The notes beneath the pieces were generated by a model that saw only the letters and a list, made by a program, of their open reading frames with translations, did no database searches and was not told the origin of the DNA. Of a stretch of 64,000 nt of DNA, positions 26,685 to 35,994 are shown piece after piece. A program made the position numbers and the translations under genes. The DNA is taken from positions 248,001 through 312,000 of the forward strand of contig JAHBTX010000001.1 of assembly GCA_019638395.1 (NCBI GenBank), in the 5' to 3' direction. The first letter of the stretch is position 1, and each line of letters starts with the position of its first letter. This stretch comes from Cyclobacteriaceae bacterium. GTDB taxonomy: Bacteria; Bacteroidota; Bacteroidia; Cytophagales; Cyclobacteriaceae.

Positions 26685-27533
26685 ATGGCCCAACCCGATT
26701 ATACCCAGCTAAAGAAAACAGCCAGTCAGATAAGAAGAGACATTGTACGCATGGTGCACGCATGCCAAAGCGGCCACCCTGGTGGTTCGTTGGGCTGCAC
26801 GGAGTACTTTGTTGCACTCTATTTCCATATCATGAAGCATAATCCTGCCTTTAGCATGGATGGCAAAGGCGAAGACTTAAGCTTTTTATCAAACGGCCAT
26901 GTCTCACCCGTATTCTATTCAGCATTAGCGCGTTCAGGTTACTTTGATGTAAAGGAGTTGGCCACATTCCGGAAACTGAATTCAAGATTGCAAGGGCACC
27001 CGGCAACGCACGAGCACCTGCCAGGTGTAAGGATTGCTTCGGGTTCATTGGGCCAGGGTTTGTCTGTTGCCATTGGCGCAGCTCAAGCTAAAAAACTAAA
27101 TGGCGATGATCGTTTTATATATGTTTTGATGGGTGATGGCGAACAACAGGAAGGCCAGATATGGGAAGCAGCCATGTATGCACCCCATAACAAAGTGGAT
27201 AACCTGATTGCCACGATTGATTACAACGGCCAACAAATTGACGGACCCGTTGATAAAATTCTTTCATTACTAAATTTGAAAGCCAAATGGGAAGCCTTTG
27301 GTTGGATTGTGCAGGAATTTAATGGCAATAAAATTGAAGATGTAATTGCCGGACTGGAAAAAGCGAAGGCCCTTGCGGGTAAAGGTAAGCCAGTACTAAA
27401 CCTGATGAAAACCGAAATGGGCTTTGGTGTTGATTACATGATGGGGTCGCACAAGTGGCATGGTGTTGCCCCTAATGATGATGAGCTGGCAAAAGCATTG
27501 GCTCAGTTGCCTGAGACGTTGGGGGATTATTGA
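26685..27533 (+). CDS. Transketolase, N-terminal subunit
   Basis: A 282-residue half enzyme holding the thiamine-diphosphate binding domain (GHPGGSLGCTEYFVALYF, and the TPP motif GDGEQQEGQIWEA). It transfers two-carbon units in the pentose phosphate pathway together with the C-terminal half. In split transketolases the two genes usually touch; here the partner lies at 32857, separated by a VOC gene and two amidohydrolase-like genes. The length equals the N-terminal half of the fused enzyme. Confidence 0.93.
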   Translation: MAQPDYTQLKKTASQIRRDIVRMVHACQSGHPGGSLGCTEYFVALYFHIMKHNPAFSMDGKGEDLSFLSNGHVSPVFYSALARSGYFDVKELATFRKLNSRLQGHPATHEHLPGVRIASGSLGQGLSVAIGAAQAKKLNGDDRFIYVLMGDGEQQEGQIWEAAMYAPHNKVDNLIATIDYNGQQIDGPVDKILSLLNLKAKWEAFGWIVQEFNGNKIEDVIAGLEKAKALAGKGKPVLNLMKTEMGFGVDYMMGSHKWHGVAPNDDELAKALAQLPETLGDY

Positions 27534-27574
27534 TTACTATTTAAAAAGATTCGTATTGACACTCAAGAAGTGAA

Positions 27575-28045
27575 CTAAAACTCGCCACCAATAATCTGCA
27601 TCAGTTCAATGCGTTCGCCATCGGGCCCTCCCACAAAAGCCTGCTTCGCTTCAATACCTTTTGCACGCACCTTTCTTACAGGTAAAAGTTCAACTGCCCC
27701 GGCACTTATAGCTCGGGCATAAGCGGTTTCAATATCCTGCACATCCACACCCAGGTGTTGAAACAGAAATGCAACAGGCTTAATGAAATCCATGGGTTGT
27801 TGCGAAAGTTCAAACACGAAATCCTGATTCGGAAATTTGAGGAAAGCCATCTTAACCGATCGCACTAACTCCGTTCCATCTGGTTGAGTAGCAATTAATG
27901 TATCCAGTTTGTTTGTTACCTGAAAGCCGAATGCTTTGGTGTAGAAATTTATGGAAGCTTCCAGATCGGAAACGTAAAGCATTACATGATTAACACGGGG
28001 CGTAATGGTGTTGGATTTATGGGTGCACGAAACTACCAAACCCAA
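27575..28045 (-). CDS. VOC/glyoxalase family protein, 5' end doubtful
   Basis: A ~155-residue VOC-fold protein (RVNHVMLYVSDLEASINFYT, closing with GPDGERIELMQ). The expected metal ligands (His in NHVMLY, Glu in ERIEL) are present. No ATG precedes the conserved part in frame: TTG at 28045 comes directly after an in-frame stop, and a short hydrophobic piece (LVVSC) looks like the end of a lipoprotein signal whose beginning is in another frame (ATG at about 28062). The gene may thus carry a frameshift in its signal region, or use TTG. Its substrate is unknown. Confidence 0.65.
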   Translation of the reverse strand: MGLVVSCTHKSNTITPRVNHVMLYVSDLEASINFYTKAFGFQVTNKLDTLIATQPDGTELVRSVKMAFLKFPNQDFVFELSQQPMDFIKPVAFLFQHLGVDVQDIETAYARAISAGAVELLPVRKVRAKGIEAKQAFVGGPDGERIELMQIIGGEF

Positions 28046-28242
28046 CTATTTTTGAATTTCATTTCAACTTGGGGTATTGGTCAAAGATATTAAAAACGGC
28101 TTGACAAAACCTGGCAAACACATTTTAGCGAATTGTTGCAATGGCGGGCCAAACTTTCATTTAACCGCACATCCCAATCCTGTTTTGGGTAGCAGGTCTT
28201 TCACCTACTTTTCCTTATTATTCCAACCTGAACAACTATCCT

Positions 28243-31200
28243 ATGAAGAAACGATTGCTACTATTCATTTTTGCCGTAGCGGTTTACGGGGTTCATGCCC
28301 AGGAAACCTTTCCGCGCAACGATGTAAAAGACAACCGGGCGGGGCTCTTTGCCTTTACCAATGCCACCATTGTGGTGGATGCCCAAACTACTATTCCAAA
28401 CGCTACGCTGCTTATTAAAGGCAACCGCATTGAACAAGTGGGCACTAACCTGAACGTACCAAAAGGTTATACCACGGTTGACCTGAAAGGAAAATACATT
28501 TATCCGGGCCTGGTAGATGCCTTTACCAGTTACGGCTTAAGCGAACCCGAGCGCCCGCGTGGCGGTGGTTTTGGTGGCGTAGAACAAATGACTACTAAAA
28601 CCAAAGGCGCCTATAATGCTAACCAGGCCATTCGCTCGCATTATAACGCAGCCGATGAATTTTCAATCGATACGAAAATGGCCGATGAACTTCGCAAGCA
28701 AGGCTTTGGTGCCGTGCTAACCTCCAAACCCGATGGTTTGGCGCGTGGAACATCTGCATTTGTTTCACTAACCGAAAAGAATGACAACACAGCTTTAATC
28801 CGCCAGAAAGCAGCGGCACATTACTCGTTGGAAAAAGGATCTTCTACCCAAACCTATCCTTCATCTTTAATGGGCTTTATTGCTGTATTACGCCAAACGT
28901 ACCTGGATGCTGAATGGTTTGGAAGCCAGAACCCCCGCCCCTTTGCCGATAACTCATTGGAGGCATGGATTCAAACTCAAAAGTTACCACAGGTATTTGC
29001 TGCTACCAGTTGGATGAATTCGCTGCGTGCCGATAAGATTGGCGATGAGTTTGGTGTACAATACATCATTCGGGGTGCAGGCGATGAATACAAACGTATA
29101 AACGAAATAAAAGCTACCAAAGCTACTTTCATAATTCCGGTAAACTATCCCGATGCGTACGATGTAGAAGACCCCTTCGATGCTGAACGCATTAGTTTAG
29201 CCGACATGAAACATTGGGAGCTGGCACCTACTAACCTGGCCGTATTGGAAAAGAATGGCGTGCCTTTCGCTCTTACTACCAATGGAATGAAAAAAACTTC
29301 AGATTTTCTAACCCACGTGCGCAAAGCTATTGAGAACGGCTTAACTGAAGCTACAGCACTGAAAGCACTTACCACAACTCCGGCTCAACTCTTAAAAGTT
29401 GACGATCAGGTGGGAAGTATAAAAAAAGGTTTGTTAGCCAACTTTATTATTACCTCGGGCAAACTGTTCGATGAGAAAACCATCATTCATCAGAATTGGG
29501 TTCAAGGCCAGCTTTACGCGATTAAGCCACTGGAAACCCGCGATTTTAGTGGCAACTACAACCTGAGCCTGAATAACCAGAGCTATACCTTAGAAGTAAC
29601 AGGCGAACCTGGAAGCCATAAAGCAAAGGTTAAAGTAAACGATTCAACTTCATTTGATGCTACCGCTACATTTGGTAAAGAATTGATAACCATAAGCTTT
29701 AAGCCTACCAAGCAAAGCACCGGAAACGTTCGACTTTCTGGCTGGAGTGAAGCTACAGGCTGGAAAGGTAAAGGCCAGTTGGTAGATGGCACCTGGATTA
29801 CCTGGAACGCTACCCGCACAGGCGATGTAACCAAAGCAGCAGCCAAAAACACCCCTGCCGAAAAGAAAGAAGAATTGGGTAAGGTTATTTATCCATTTAC
29901 CGGTCATGGTTACCCTGCGTTGCCCCCAGCCGAAACGATCCTAATTAAGAACGCAACCGTTTGGACCAATGAAGCCGATGGGGTGCTGCAAGGCACCGAT
30001 GTTCTGTTAAAAGATGGGAAGATTGTTAAAATCGGCAAAAATCTGAATGAGCCCGGAGCACGCGTAGTAGATGCTACCGGTAAGCATTTAACACCGGGCA
30101 TTATAGACGAGCACTCGCACATTGGCGCTGCGAGCATTAACGATGTGGCATCCAACTCAGGCATGGTGCGCATTGGCGACAACCTCGATTCTGAAAACAT
30201 CAATATATACCGTGCACTTGCCGGGGGCGTGGTTGCAGTTCAGGTATTGCATGGTTCGGCTAATCCAATTGGTGGCCAATCTGCATTAATTAAATTACGA
30301 TGGGGCGAATCGCCCGAGAATTTAAAGATTCAGGGTGCAGATGGTTTTATAAAATTTGCGCTTGGCGAAAATGTAAAGCGCACCAGCAATGCCAGCTCTA
30401 TTCGCTTTCCGCAAACCCGCATGGGCGTAGAACAAGTATTTGTAGATGCTTTTACGAGCGCACGCGAGTATGAAAAGCGATTAAATGCCTACAACACTAT
30501 TCCATTAAAAGAAAAGGCAGCCGCTATTAAACCGCGCAGAGATTTGGCCGATGAAGCCATGTTGGAGATTCTCAACAAGAAACGATTTATCTCATGCCAC
30601 TCCTACGTGCAATCCGAAATCAACATGTTAATGGAAGTAGCCGAACGTTTCAACTTCCGGGTAAACACATTTACCCACATTCTGGAAGGTTACAAGGTAG
30701 CAGATAAAATGCGCGAACACGGTGTAGCCGCTTCAACGTTTGCTGATTGGTGGAATTATAAATGGGAGGTGCGCTATGCCATTCCTTATAATGCCGCCAT
30801 CATGCACCGCGAGGGTGTGGTAACAGCCATTAACTCCGATGATGCCGAAATGGGCCGCAGGTTAAATCAGGAAGCTGCCAAATCGGTAAAGTATGCCAAC
30901 ATCTCCGAAGAAGATGCTTTGAAAATGGTAACACTTAACCCCGCCAAAATGCTGCATCTGGATAATCAGATGGGAAGTTTAAAGGTTGGTAAGTCGGCCG
31001 ATGTAGTGTTGTGGACCGATCACCCACTTTCAGTTTATGCACGCGCTGAAAAAACAATTATTGATGGCAAAGTTTATTACGACATCGAGAAGGATGCAGA
31101 AAACAACAAAGTGTTGCATGCAGATCGTGCCCGCCTGATTCAGAAACTGAAGAATGCCAAAAAATCAGGAATGCCAACCCAGCGCCCTGACTCCCGCAGC

Positions 31201-31263
31201 CAAGCCGAGTTCCATTGCGATGATGTATTAGGTGAAGAATCGTTGGAACACTTTGAACATTAA
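28243..31263 (+). CDS. Double amidohydrolase protein, N-terminal domain lacking the metal motif
   Basis: A 1006-residue exported protein with signal peptide (MKKRLLLFIFAVAVYGVHAQ). It has two amidohydrolase (imidazolonepropionase-like) units. The first, residues ~30-430, has the flanking KGKYIYPGLVDAFTSYG where DxHxH is expected, so the metal motif is lost. The second, residues ~560-980, keeps it (TPGIIDEHSHIG), together with FNFRVNTFTHILEG and the closing AINSDDAEMG. It probably hydrolyses a cyclic amide or dipeptide in the periplasm. A 19-bp gap leads to a shorter paralogue that also lacks the motif. Confidence 0.85.
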   Translation: MKKRLLLFIFAVAVYGVHAQETFPRNDVKDNRAGLFAFTNATIVVDAQTTIPNATLLIKGNRIEQVGTNLNVPKGYTTVDLKGKYIYPGLVDAFTSYGLSEPERPRGGGFGGVEQMTTKTKGAYNANQAIRSHYNAADEFSIDTKMADELRKQGFGAVLTSKPDGLARGTSAFVSLTEKNDNTALIRQKAAAHYSLEKGSSTQTYPSSLMGFIAVLRQTYLDAEWFGSQNPRPFADNSLEAWIQTQKLPQVFAATSWMNSLRADKIGDEFGVQYIIRGAGDEYKRINEIKATKATFIIPVNYPDAYDVEDPFDAERISLADMKHWELAPTNLAVLEKNGVPFALTTNGMKKTSDFLTHVRKAIENGLTEATALKALTTTPAQLLKVDDQVGSIKKGLLANFIITSGKLFDEKTIIHQNWVQGQLYAIKPLETRDFSGNYNLSLNNQSYTLEVTGEPGSHKAKVKVNDSTSFDATATFGKELITISFKPTKQSTGNVRLSGWSEATGWKGKGQLVDGTWITWNATRTGDVTKAAAKNTPAEKKEELGKVIYPFTGHGYPALPPAETILIKNATVWTNEADGVLQGTDVLLKDGKIVKIGKNLNEPGARVVDATGKHLTPGIIDEHSHIGAASINDVASNSGMVRIGDNLDSENINIYRALAGGVVAVQVLHGSANPIGGQSALIKLRWGESPENLKIQGADGFIKFALGENVKRTSNASSIRFPQTRMGVEQVFVDAFTSAREYEKRLNAYNTIPLKEKAAAIKPRRDLADEAMLEILNKKRFISCHSYVQSEINMLMEVAERFNFRVNTFTHILEGYKVADKMREHGVAASTFADWWNYKWEVRYAIPYNAAIMHREGVVTAINSDDAEMGRRLNQEAAKSVKYANISEEDALKMVTLNPAKMLHLDNQMGSLKVGKSADVVLWTDHPLSVYARAEKTIIDGKVYYDIEKDAENNKVLHADRARLIQKLKNAKKSGMPTQRPDSRSQAEFHCDDVLGEESLEHFEH

Positions 31264-31281
31264 TCTTAACGAGTTATCAAA

Positions 31282-32580
31282 ATGAAAAAATTAGCTTATA
31301 TACTCTTGTTTGTGCTAAGTACAGTTGGCTATGCACAACCGCCAATCCCCGCCAAGTCGCAGGCAAAACCAGTGGCCCTAACCGGTGGAGTAGCTCACCT
31401 GGGCAATGGTCAGGTAATTCAGAATTCCATTATCGCATTCGAAAATGGTAAACTTACAATCGTGGCCGATGCTACTACCGTAAAAGTCGATCTTTCCAAA
31501 CACGAAGTGATTGACATTTCTGGAAAACATGTTTACCCCGGATTTATCTTGCCCAATTCGCAAATAGGTTTGCAAGAAGTGAGTGCCATCCGCGCCATGA
31601 ACGATTATAACGAACGCGGTGAATTGAACCCCAATGTGCGTGCTCTTATCTCCTACAATACCGATAGCGAATACATTCCTACCTATCGCTTCAATGGTGT
31701 ATTGCTGGCCGAAACCACTCCTGCCGGTGGTTTAATTTCTGGCTCATCATCATTAATGGAAATGGAGGGCTGGAATTGGGAAGATGCAGCCCACACAGCC
31801 GATATTGGTATTCACCTGAACTGGCCCGCGATAAGCAGACGCCAATTTGATTTTAATACCTTCACCTTCGCTGAGTCGCCTAACAAAGAGTACGACAAAG
31901 AAGTGGGCGAACTGGAATTATTCTTTTCAGAAGCTGTTGCTTACGGTAAACAAACTTCAAAAGAAGTAAATCTCAAATTGGAGGCCGTTCAAGGTTTGTT
32001 CGATGGTAGCAAAGTGTTGTTTATTCACGCCAATACTTCAAAAGAAATTGTGGAGTCGGTGCGCTTTGCACAGCGCAGTGGCATCCAGAAAATAACCATG
32101 ATAGCCGGAGCAAGTGCACTGTGGGTGAGCGATTTCCTGAAGGAAAATAAAATTCCGGTTATCCTGCCAGCCACACACAACCTGCCCGATCGTAATGATG
32201 ATGATGTAGATCTTCCTTTTAAGCTTCCCCATTTGTTAGCACAGGCTGGTGTAACCGTTTCATTATCAAATGATGGTTCATTGCACGGTGGCCGCAACCT
32301 GGCTTTCTATGCCGGTACTGCGGTAGCATATGGCATGAGCAAAGAAGACGCGTTGAAAACGCTTACGTCCAATACAGCTAAGGCGTTGGGGGTTGATAAG
32401 CGCGTGGGAACATTAGAGGTTGGCAAAGACGCTACCTTGTTTGTATCGAAAGGTGATGCACTGGACTACAGAACCAATGTGTTAAGTCACGTGTATATTT
32501 CCGGAAAGCTGGTTGCTTTGCCAGGAATACAAGAAGAACTTTACGAGCGCTATTCCAATAAATACGGGCACAAGCGTTAA
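31282..32580 (+). CDS. Amidohydrolase-like protein without the HxH metal motif
   Basis: A 432-residue exported protein (signal MKKLAYILLFVLSTVGYAQ). The layout matches imidazolonepropionase-type amidohydrolases (ISGKHVYPGFILPNSQIGLQ, then VSLSNDGSLHGGRNLAFYA, then ALGVDKRVGTLEVGKDATL), but the HxH that should follow YPG is absent (PNSQIG). It is probably a non-catalytic partner of the preceding two-domain protein, with which it forms an operon. A strong terminator follows. Confidence 0.82.
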   Translation: MKKLAYILLFVLSTVGYAQPPIPAKSQAKPVALTGGVAHLGNGQVIQNSIIAFENGKLTIVADATTVKVDLSKHEVIDISGKHVYPGFILPNSQIGLQEVSAIRAMNDYNERGELNPNVRALISYNTDSEYIPTYRFNGVLLAETTPAGGLISGSSSLMEMEGWNWEDAAHTADIGIHLNWPAISRRQFDFNTFTFAESPNKEYDKEVGELELFFSEAVAYGKQTSKEVNLKLEAVQGLFDGSKVLFIHANTSKEIVESVRFAQRSGIQKITMIAGASALWVSDFLKENKIPVILPATHNLPDRNDDDVDLPFKLPHLLAQAGVTVSLSNDGSLHGGRNLAFYAGTAVAYGMSKEDALKTLTSNTAKALGVDKRVGTLEVGKDATLFVSKGDALDYRTNVLSHVYISGKLVALPGIQEELYERYSNKYGHKR

Positions 32581-32605
32581 GCGATATTTTTAATATGAAA
32601 AAATG

Positions 32606-32633
32606 GGTTGTCGAAAGGCAACCTGTTTTTTTT
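32606..32633. terminator. Bidirectional terminator after the amidohydrolase pair
   Basis: GGTTGTC-GAAA-GGCAACC forms a 7-bp stem (one G-T pair) with a GNRA-type loop, followed on the plus strand by a run of eight T and, on the minus strand, by a run of six T. It can end the amidohydrolase operon and also the small minus-strand frame behind it. Confidence 0.8.
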
Positions 32634-32637
32634 GCAG

Positions 32638-32724
32638 TTACACAAACCACGGCACCATCGCCAAAGCAAGTAATACAATAAACCAGATTAACAATTTACG
32701 ATCAGTCTTGGAGAGGGTGGCCAT
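32638..32724 (-). CDS. Small single-span membrane peptide (28 aa), hypothetical
   Basis: A 28-codon frame starting MATLSKTDRKLLIWFIVLLA and ending in AMVPWFV: a short basic head followed by one hydrophobic helix. It ends just before the shared terminator, which has a T-run in its direction too. No family is recognised and no strong ribosome-binding site is seen, but the composition (positive-inside head, one helix) is what small bacterial membrane proteins look like. Confidence 0.4.
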   Translation of the reverse strand: MATLSKTDRKLLIWFIVLLALAMVPWFV

Positions 32725-32856
32725 TATAATAAATTTTACACTGCTAACGGACAAGGCTTAGCGTTAGCCAGCCAGCTTTCTTCTTTAACAAAAGCTTAAC
32801 AGCCACTACAATAGTTAGAAGGAGAATGCCTAAACTTGTAACTCAAAATTCTACGC

Positions 32857-33813
32857 ATGACTAAGTACACCTTTACCGAAAAGAAAGATACCCGCTCTGG
32901 CTTTGGCGTTGGTCTCCACGAACTTGGAAAATCCAATCCTAACATCGTAGCCCTTACGGCCGACCTTACCGGCTCGCTTAAGATGGATGCCTTCAAAAAA
33001 GATTTCCCCGAGAGGTTCTTTCAAATAGGTATTGCCGAAGCCAATATGATGGGTATTGCCGCTGGCTTAACCATTGGTGGTAAAATTCCCTTTACCGGAA
33101 CGTTTGCCAACTTTTCAACTGGTCGGGTGTACGATCAAATCCGTCAGTCAATCGCTTACTCAGGTAAAAATGTTAAGATCTGCGCTTCGCATGCAGGTTT
33201 AACGCTGGGCGAAGATGGTGCCACCCATCAGATACTGGAAGACATTGGCATGATGAAAATGCTACCGGGCATGACCGTTATAGTACCGTGCGACTATGCC
33301 CAAACCAAAGCCGCAACTATTGCCTTGGGTAGTCATGAAGGGCCGGCCTACCTGCGCTTTGGTCGTCCAAGCTGGCCGATCTTTACCACCGATCGCCCTT
33401 TTGTAATTGGCAAAGCCGATAAGATGATTGAAGGCAAAGACGTAACCATTTTTGCCACGGGCCACCTGGTTTGGGAAGCCATAGAAGCCGAAGCCATACT
33501 GGCTGAAAAAGGAATTTCAGTTGAGTTGATAAACATCCATACCATTAAGCCACTGGATGTAGAAGCGATATTAGCATCTGTTGAAAAGACCGGTTGTGCC
33601 GTTACCTGCGAAGAACATCAGATTAATGGTGGACTTGGTGATAGCGTAGCCCAGGTACTTGCACGCTTCCGCCCTGCCCCATTGGAAATGATTGCAGTAA
33701 ACGATTCGTTTGGTGAAAGCGGAACTCCAACACAATTGTTGAAGAAATACGGATTAAGTTCAACCAACATTGTAGCTGCTGTAGAGAAGGCTATTGCGAG
33801 AAAAGGAAAGTAA
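32857..33813 (+). CDS. Transketolase, C-terminal subunit
   Basis: A 318-residue half enzyme with the pyrimidine-binding domain (DKIGIAEANMMGIAAGL-like segment, here FQIGIAEANMMG with the catalytic Glu) and the transketolase C-terminal domain (GHLVWEAIEAEAIL, EEHQINGGLGDSVA). It pairs with the N-terminal subunit encoded at 26685 to bind thiamine diphosphate at their interface. It is followed after 33 bases by a DUF3592-like membrane protein. Confidence 0.93.
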   Translation: MTKYTFTEKKDTRSGFGVGLHELGKSNPNIVALTADLTGSLKMDAFKKDFPERFFQIGIAEANMMGIAAGLTIGGKIPFTGTFANFSTGRVYDQIRQSIAYSGKNVKICASHAGLTLGEDGATHQILEDIGMMKMLPGMTVIVPCDYAQTKAATIALGSHEGPAYLRFGRPSWPIFTTDRPFVIGKADKMIEGKDVTIFATGHLVWEAIEAEAILAEKGISVELINIHTIKPLDVEAILASVEKTGCAVTCEEHQINGGLGDSVAQVLARFRPAPLEMIAVNDSFGESGTPTQLLKKYGLSSTNIVAAVEKAIARKGK

Positions 33814-33846
33814 ACATTGTTGGTTGTGAGCCAATGCACAACCAGA

Positions 33847-34485
33847 ATGAGCGACCCTCGAAATATAAAAGACCAGGTTAAGAAGTTGCTGGATAGCGAC
33901 CAGCGGTATCAGGCTGTTCGGCTTATTCAAACAACCTATGGAGTTTCCGAAGCGGATGCCGAAAAACTTCTTTCCACGTTAGATCAGGACGAACCTCAAC
34001 AACCCGTTAATCAATCAACCGCACAAGGCTGTGGCGGATGCTTTTCTGGATTTTTAAAAATCGGAAGCATTTTGATAGGCTTATTGGGTTTACTGTTTTT
34101 GGCTGCCACTGCTTTCTTTTATTACTTCTATGAAGATTTTAAGAAGGATGCAGTACCCGTAAGAGGTATTGTTGCCGATACCGTATATGCCGCTCAGGTA
34201 ACCCCCACCGATACCACGCGGGAAGTGTACCTGGTTTTTGAGTACGAGGTTGCTGATAGTGTTTACAGCTACCAAACCGTTACAACTTACCCTGAGTTTG
34301 AGTATCAGGTACACGATTCAGTTGATTTGTTGATGAATGGTAACGATCCCACTTACGCAACGCTGGCTGCGGATGATGTAATGGAAGATTTCTATCTCAT
34401 CTTTGGTATTGCCGGAGCCGTTTGTTTATTCATTGCAGGTGTGCTTTGGTTTTTAGGTAGAGCAGCGAACAGCAAGCAAACCTAA
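33847..34485 (+). CDS. DUF3592-like membrane protein
   Basis: A 212-residue protein. Residues ~1-60 are a charged helical N-terminus (IKDQVKKLLDSDQRYQAVRL), which looks like the degenerate ribosomal-protein-L7/L12-type helical head seen in some membrane proteins. Then comes a Gly/Cys turn (QGCGGCFSGF), a membrane helix (~72-96), a beta-rich outside domain with repeated VADTVY/VADSVY-type strands as in DUF3592, and a second helix at ~180-200. The function is unknown. ATG at 33847 is used; an upstream TTG at 33817 is less likely. Confidence 0.65.
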   Translation: MSDPRNIKDQVKKLLDSDQRYQAVRLIQTTYGVSEADAEKLLSTLDQDEPQQPVNQSTAQGCGGCFSGFLKIGSILIGLLGLLFLAATAFFYYFYEDFKKDAVPVRGIVADTVYAAQVTPTDTTREVYLVFEYEVADSVYSYQTVTTYPEFEYQVHDSVDLLMNGNDPTYATLAADDVMEDFYLIFGIAGAVCLFIAGVLWFLGRAANSKQT

Positions 34486-34486
34486 A

Positions 34487-35533
34487 TCAACGCAGCGACT
34501 TCATATCAATCACAAACCGATACCGCACATCACCCTTCACCATTCGCTTGTATGCTTCTTCAACTTGTTGAATGGGAATCAATTCTATATCCGATACGAT
34601 ATTGTTCTCCGCACAATAATCCAACATCTCTTGCGTCTCGCGAATGCCACCAATCATAGAACCAGCCAACGTTTTTCTTTTCCCGATCAAGCTAAACGCT
34701 TCCACCGGTTCGGCTTTGGGTGGAATACCAACCATAACCATCGTGCCATCGGTCCTAAGCAGGTCGAGATAAAAATTCAGATCGTGTTGTGCGGAAACGG
34801 TATCCAAAATAAAATCAAACGACCGTCTTACTTTTTTGGAAGCGGCTTTATCGCGTGTATTTACAAAATGATGTGCGCCCAGTTTTTTGGCATCGGCTTC
34901 CTTACTTGCCGATGAGCTTAACACCGTTACCTCGGCACCAAACGATACTGCAAACTTCACAGCCATGTGGCCAAGTCCGCCAAGACCAACCACTGCTACT
35001 TGCTGTCCGGCTCTAACTTTCCAATACCGTAAAGGCGAATACGTAGTGATACCCGCGCACAACAAAGGTGCTACTGCCTCCAACGGGAGTTTATCTGATA
35101 CGTGCAACGCATAGTTCTCATCCACCACAATGCAATCAGAGTAACCACCGTAGGTTGGAGTCTTCTTATCCATTTCATAACCATTATAAGTACCGGCCAT
35201 TCCAACATCGCAATACTGCTCGTTCCCCGCCTTGCAACTCTCGCATACACGGCACGAATCCACAAAGCAACCGACCCCGGCCAAATCACCCGCCTTAAAT
35301 TTGGTTACAGCCGATCCCACTTTACTAATCCGACCAACAATTTCATGGCCCGGAACCATCGGGTAAATGGAGCCGCCCCATTCATCGCGTACCTGGTGCA
35401 AATCGCTATGACAAACTCCGCAATACACTATTTCAATGCGAATATCGTGCGGGCCTACCTCGCGCCTGCTAAAGTTAAATGGTTGAAGCGTGGCAGTCGG
35501 GTTTTGGGCAGCATAGCCTTTTGTTGCAATCAT
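34487..35533 (-). CDS. Zinc-dependent alcohol dehydrogenase (cinnamyl-alcohol type)
   Basis: A 348-residue NAD(P)-dependent dehydrogenase. The catalytic zinc site is CGVCHSD plus GHEIVG, the structural zinc site is CRVCESCKAGNEQYC, and the Rossmann turn is VGLGGLGHMAVKFA. This pattern matches the YahK/AdhA-like, cinnamyl alcohol dehydrogenase group, which reduces aldehydes with NADPH. It is divergent from arsR with ~100 bases between; the operator-like palindrome there lies beside the arsR start, so the dehydrogenase may or may not be under the same control. Confidence 0.92.
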   Translation of the reverse strand: MIATKGYAAQNPTATLQPFNFSRREVGPHDIRIEIVYCGVCHSDLHQVRDEWGGSIYPMVPGHEIVGRISKVGSAVTKFKAGDLAGVGCFVDSCRVCESCKAGNEQYCDVGMAGTYNGYEMDKKTPTYGGYSDCIVVDENYALHVSDKLPLEAVAPLLCAGITTYSPLRYWKVRAGQQVAVVGLGGLGHMAVKFAVSFGAEVTVLSSSASKEADAKKLGAHHFVNTRDKAASKKVRRSFDFILDTVSAQHDLNFYLDLLRTDGTMVMVGIPPKAEPVEAFSLIGKRKTLAGSMIGGIRETQEMLDYCAENNIVSDIELIPIQQVEEAYKRMVKGDVRYRFVIDMKSLR

Positions 35534-35611
35534 AATTACATTGTTTATCGTGGCGAAAAGTAAGAATTCTCAACCTTCGAAAAAAAAACTTTTCAGATTA
35601 TGAAACTATTT

Positions 35612-35627
35612 ATCGTAATATTACGAT
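35612..35627. promoter_or_regulatory. Probable ArsR operator upstream of arsR
   Basis: ATCGTAATATTACGAT is a perfect 16-bp palindrome ending 9 bases before the arsR start codon. A copy with a single base change lies before arsM. The position would let a bound dimer block transcription or translation start. This supports autorepression by the ArsR protein. Confidence 0.75.
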
Positions 35628-35636
35628 TATTGCACC

Positions 35637-35960
35637 ATGGGATTATCCAAGACCGAAGAGTTTACCAAAGCACAAAACGAAGTGGCTACCATCGCGAAAG
35701 CACTTGGCCACCCAGCCCGCATTGCTATTTTGCAATACCTGGCGCAGCAGAAGTCATGTGTGTGTGGGGATATTGTAAACGAATTGCCCCTATCACAAAG
35801 CACGGTATCGCAACACTTGAAAGAACTAAAGAATGCCGGCTTGATTAAAGGTGAAGTTGAAGGTCCGTCTGTTTGTTACTGTATTGAACCCAAAGCTATT
35901 TTGAAAGCCCGGAAACTTTTAGGCGATCTTTTGCAAAACGTGCAGGATAGCTGTTGCTAA
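35637..35960 (+). CDS. ArsR-type transcriptional repressor
   Basis: A 107-residue winged helix-turn-helix protein of the ArsR/SmtB family. The recognition helix is LPLSQSTVSQHLKELKNAGL. Before it lies CVCGD, and the protein ends in CC, giving the type of Cys cluster (CxC plus C-terminal CC) used to bind As(III) in several ArsR types. It should leave its operator when arsenite binds. It starts the arsR-arsM-arsN2 gene set, with arsM having its own operator. Confidence 0.9.
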   Translation: MGLSKTEEFTKAQNEVATIAKALGHPARIAILQYLAQQKSCVCGDIVNELPLSQSTVSQHLKELKNAGLIKGEVEGPSVCYCIEPKAILKARKLLGDLLQNVQDSCC

Positions 35961-35978
35961 AAAAATTTACTTAAGTCA

Positions 35979-35994
35979 ATCGCAATATTACGAT
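35979..35994. promoter_or_regulatory. Probable ArsR operator upstream of arsM
   Basis: ATCGCAATATTACGAT differs by one base from the perfect palindrome before arsR. It lies 18 bases after the arsR stop and 20 bases before the arsM start, so arsM can be controlled separately by the same repressor. Confidence 0.72.
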
